Origin: Rhodoferax sp.
GTDB lineage: Bacteria > Pseudomonadota > Gammaproteobacteria > Burkholderiales > Burkholderiaceae
NCBI GenBank assembly: GCA_028292075.1
Contig: JAQGNA010000275.1
Coordinates: 1-6,649 of the forward strand
Reading direction: 5' to 3'
Length of the DNA: 6,649 nt
The notes beneath the pieces were generated by a model. It made no database searches. It was not told where the DNA came from and saw only the letters and a list, made by a program, of their open reading frames with translations. Numbering within the stretch: the stretch's first letter is position 1; each line of letters begins with the position of its first letter. A program made the position numbers and the translations under genes. Of this stretch, positions 5,130 to 6,649 are shown in pieces.

Positions 5130-6080
5130 TTAGAACCGGTCGCGAATCTTGTTGTAGGCGTAGTCGCCGAACAGGCGGTTGACCACCGGCGTGAAGAACA
5201 GCGGATCGGCGAAGGCATAGCTGTTGTAGTTCAGGCCGCCAACGGTCGAGGTGTTGCACTTGGCCGAGTTGATCTGGTTCGCGCCGATGCCGATCGCGTT
5301 GGTGGTGTCGACCGAGGTGCAGACCACCGTGGTCGCGTTGGCCAGCGAATAGCTGCCCGGGTCGCCGGTGACGAGGTTCAGGTAGTAGGCCGCGTCCACA
5401 TACAGCACGTTGGCGCCCAGGTCGACGATGGACACCAGCAAGGCGTCGTTGAACTTGCCGCTGGCATTGTTCAGCAGGTTCACCTTGCCCAGGCCCACGG
5501 CCCAGGGCGTACGGCCCAGGGTGTACGGTCCGATCACGATAACCTGCTTGCCACCGGACTGAACCAGCCGGCGCACCTGCGCGCCGAGGTCTCGGCCCGC
5601 CTGCTGAAGGTTGGCGATCATCTGGTCTTCGGTCTGCGTGCCGGCGGTGACGGCGTTCATCTGGGCGACCACGTCGCTCACGCCGGCGGACAGAACCAGC
5701 ACGTCGCTGCCGCCGATGGTGTTCGACGCCATGAAGGTGTCGACCTGTTCCTTGATCGTCAGGGTGCTGCTGTTGCCGGCGGCGTCTGGCTTGGCCAGCA
5801 CGCGCGCGTTGACACGGGCGTAGTCGAAGCCGCCGCTGGACGAAGGCGCCACGCTTTTCGAAAAACGGCTGGCCATCTGCTGAACCCAATTGTTGACGCT
5901 GCCGTCGTTCACGCTGTAGGTGGCGCCGGTTTGACCGACGTCACTGAAGGCATCGCCGAAGACCACGAAACGGCTGGGGGACAGGGCGGATTCGGTGGTG
6001 CCGGAGCCGCAGGCGGCCAGCAGCGAGGCGGAGGCGCAAGCGGCCACCATCAAGGCGCGTCGCAGGCTGAATAAGTTCAT
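5130..6080 (-). CDS. GDSL/SGNH-like lipoprotein with altered catalytic residues
   Basis: This 316-residue protein starts with a lipoprotein signal peptide (MNLFSLRR, hydrophobic core, lipobox LAAC with Cys24), so it should be anchored in the outer membrane or periplasm. After it comes a scaffold like SGNH/GDSL esterases: FVVFGDAFSDVG (38-49), GGFDYARVNARV (83-94), LSAGVSDVV (130-138) and FADPLFFTPVVNRLFGDYA near the C-terminus. At the catalytic positions the nucleophile Ser is Ala44, the block II Gly-Gly pair is Val90-Asn91, the block III Asn is Ser135 and the block V His is Phe295. Hydrolysis by the usual triad therefore looks impossible, although the rest of the fold is kept and the frame is intact. 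Cys254 and Cys275 could form a disulfide. ATG 6080 has a good GGAG six bases upstream. The gene has its own terminator and lies 189 bases after sua5. The family call is good; the function is unknown. Confidence 0.85.
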   Translation of the reverse strand: MNLFSLRRALMVAACASASLLAACGSGTTESALSPSRFVVFGDAFSDVGQTGATYSVNDGSVNNWVQQMASRFSKSVAPSSSGGFDYARVNARVLAKPDAAGNSSTLTIKEQVDTFMASNTIGGSDVLVLSAGVSDVVAQMNAVTAGTQTEDQMIANLQQAGRDLGAQVRRLVQSGGKQVIVIGPYTLGRTPWAVGLGKVNLLNNASGKFNDALLVSIVDLGANVLYVDAAYYLNLVTGDPGSYSLANATTVVCTSVDTTNAIGIGANQINSAKCNTSTVGGLNYNSYAFADPLFFTPVVNRLFGDYAYNKIRDRF

Positions 6081-6175
6081 TGATTACTCCAAAGGTCGAA
6101 AGAGGGGTTCGGTCGGGCGTCTGCGCGACAAAACGGCAGCGGATAGTTTAACGAGCGTCGCCAAACGCCCGTGGC

Positions 6176-6196
6176 AAAGCCTTGCGAAGGGGCTTT
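6176..6196 (-). terminator. Possible terminator after sua5
   Basis: AAAGCC (6176-6181) pairs with GGCTTT (6191-6196) around a nine-base loop; an inner CCTT-GCG-AAGG pairing is an alternative. It lies 73 bases beyond the sua5 stop. On the minus strand only three T residues follow, so termination would be weak. The remaining spacer, 6081-6175, must hold the lipoprotein promoter; a TAAACT-like -10 is visible near 6145-6150 but without a convincing -35. Confidence 0.35.
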
Positions 6197-6269
6197 TGGC
6201 AGCCGGTGCCAGCGGCCAATGCCAGGTTTCCGGCCGAATTCCAGCAGGTCAAGCTGAGCGCCCGACGCC

Positions 6270-6649
6270 TCACGCCGCGGCGGCTCGTTGCAGGCGGTCA
6301 CGCACGCCTTCCCAGGCCGGGTCGGCCGGCGGCTGCTCCACCCAGATCAGCTGCACGTCGAAAGCGTCAAGCTCGCGCAGCGCCGCGAACAGCTGCTGCG
6401 CGGCGGCGTCGGCCTCGGCCGGCATGCGGCGCAGCACCACCTGGGGCGAACGGCTGACCAGCGGCGTGCGCGCATAGACGGCGATGGCCACGCCGGGCAT
6501 GGGCCCCGCCTCGTTGCCGAGCAGATCGAGCGCCTTCTGCAGCTCGGCGGCGGTCATGAGCCGCACCTTGGCGGCCGGGGCGTAATGCGCCTCGAGCGTG
6601 CCGGAGGCGCGGGGGCCGGGGCTGGCCATTTCGTCCTTCGACCGGAGCG
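6270..6649 (-). CDS. sua5: C-terminal part of L-threonylcarbamoyladenylate synthase (Sua5 type), 5' end outside window
   Basis: The frame is open from the right edge of the window to TGA at 6270-6272, giving about 126 residues. The segment SGTLEAHYAPAAKVRL matches the linker (S/A-P/S-G-x-L-x-x-H-Y-A-P) that opens the C-terminal Sua5 domain, and the remainder (AIAVYARTPL, LRRMPAEADAAAQQLFAALRELDAFDVQLIWVEQPP) has the alternating strand-helix pattern of that domain. The full enzyme makes threonylcarbamoyl-AMP from threonine, bicarbonate and ATP for the t6A37 modification of tRNAs; its catalytic YrdC-like domain lies upstream, outside the window. The ATG at 6629 is internal: codons continue in frame upstream of it (LRSKDE) and the HYAP linker normally follows some 200 residues of catalytic domain. 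The two-domain Sua5 form, rather than short TsaC, is therefore inferred. Confidence 0.88.
   Translation of the reverse strand, partial: LRSKDEMASPGPRASGTLEAHYAPAAKVRLMTAAELQKALDLLGNEAGPMPGVAIAVYARTPLVSRSPQVVLRRMPAEADAAAQQLFAALRELDAFDVQLIWVEQPPADPAWEGVRDRLQRAAAA

Noticed and set aside
4927..5889. 320-codon minus-strand frame overlapping the lipoprotein gene and the iclR spacer
   Set aside because: Out-of-frame shadow: Arg-rich, crosses the terminator and promoter, and has no domain.
5112..6074. 320-codon plus-strand frame opposite the lipoprotein gene
   Set aside because: Antisense shadow; the minus frame has a signal peptide, lipobox, ribosome site and GDSL-like blocks.
6077..6301. 74-codon minus-strand frame between sua5 and the lipoprotein gene
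   Set aside because: Overlaps the sua5 end in another frame, ends inside the lipoprotein start and has no recognisable content or ribosome site.

Overview
The window is uniformly GC-rich, with long open frames on both strands and strong G/C preference at third codon positions. The gene content fits a beta-proteobacterium of the Burkholderiales, probably Comamonadaceae (Variovorax/Acidovorax-like). It includes a MocR-type regulator divergent from a probable DUF2917-family protein, an IclR regulator with a TIM-barrel/shikimate-dehydrogenase pair, a GDSL-like lipoprotein and Sua5. The taxonomic assignment is inference from protein families. There is no sign of RNA genes, CRISPR, insertion sequences or phage.

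Layout. Bases 1-30 may hold the last codons of a plus-strand gene entering from outside. A small minus-strand gene (84-539) begins in a 9-bp tandem repeat that supplies four in-frame ATG codons; it resembles DUF2917. The 540-715 spacer separates it from a divergent plus-strand MocR regulator (716-2257), a winged helix fused to an aminotransferase fold. The spacer holds a near-palindrome and three repeated TCTGT half-sites that look like a MocR operator. The MocR gene converges on a minus-strand unit.

That minus-strand unit reads iclR (4920-4105), then a xylose-isomerase-like TIM-barrel gene (4045-3224), then a shikimate dehydrogenase (3194-2352). The gaps are 59 and 29 bases, so it is probably an operon. 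A testable reading is a shikimate/3-dehydroshikimate catabolic module: the dehydrogenase makes 3-dehydroshikimate, the TIM barrel dehydrates it to protocatechuate, and IclR controls the unit. Only the dehydrogenase family is firm; the TIM-barrel substrate is inferred from context. Upstream of iclR (4921-5129) are a promoter-like pair, an IclR-style palindrome and a strong terminator serving the next gene upstream.

Further right, also on the minus strand, is a lipoprotein with an SGNH/GDSL hydrolase scaffold (6080-5130). All four of its catalytic blocks appear altered, so it may be a pseudoenzyme. The window ends inside the C-terminal domain of Sua5-type L-threonylcarbamoyladenylate synthase (tRNA t6A biosynthesis), whose start lies beyond base 6649.

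The most interesting points are the apparently inactivated GDSL lipoprotein, the iclR-TIM-barrel-shikimate dehydrogenase unit, and the MocR/DUF2917 divergent region with its operator array and stacked start codons. Nothing here clearly amounts to a wholly new system.
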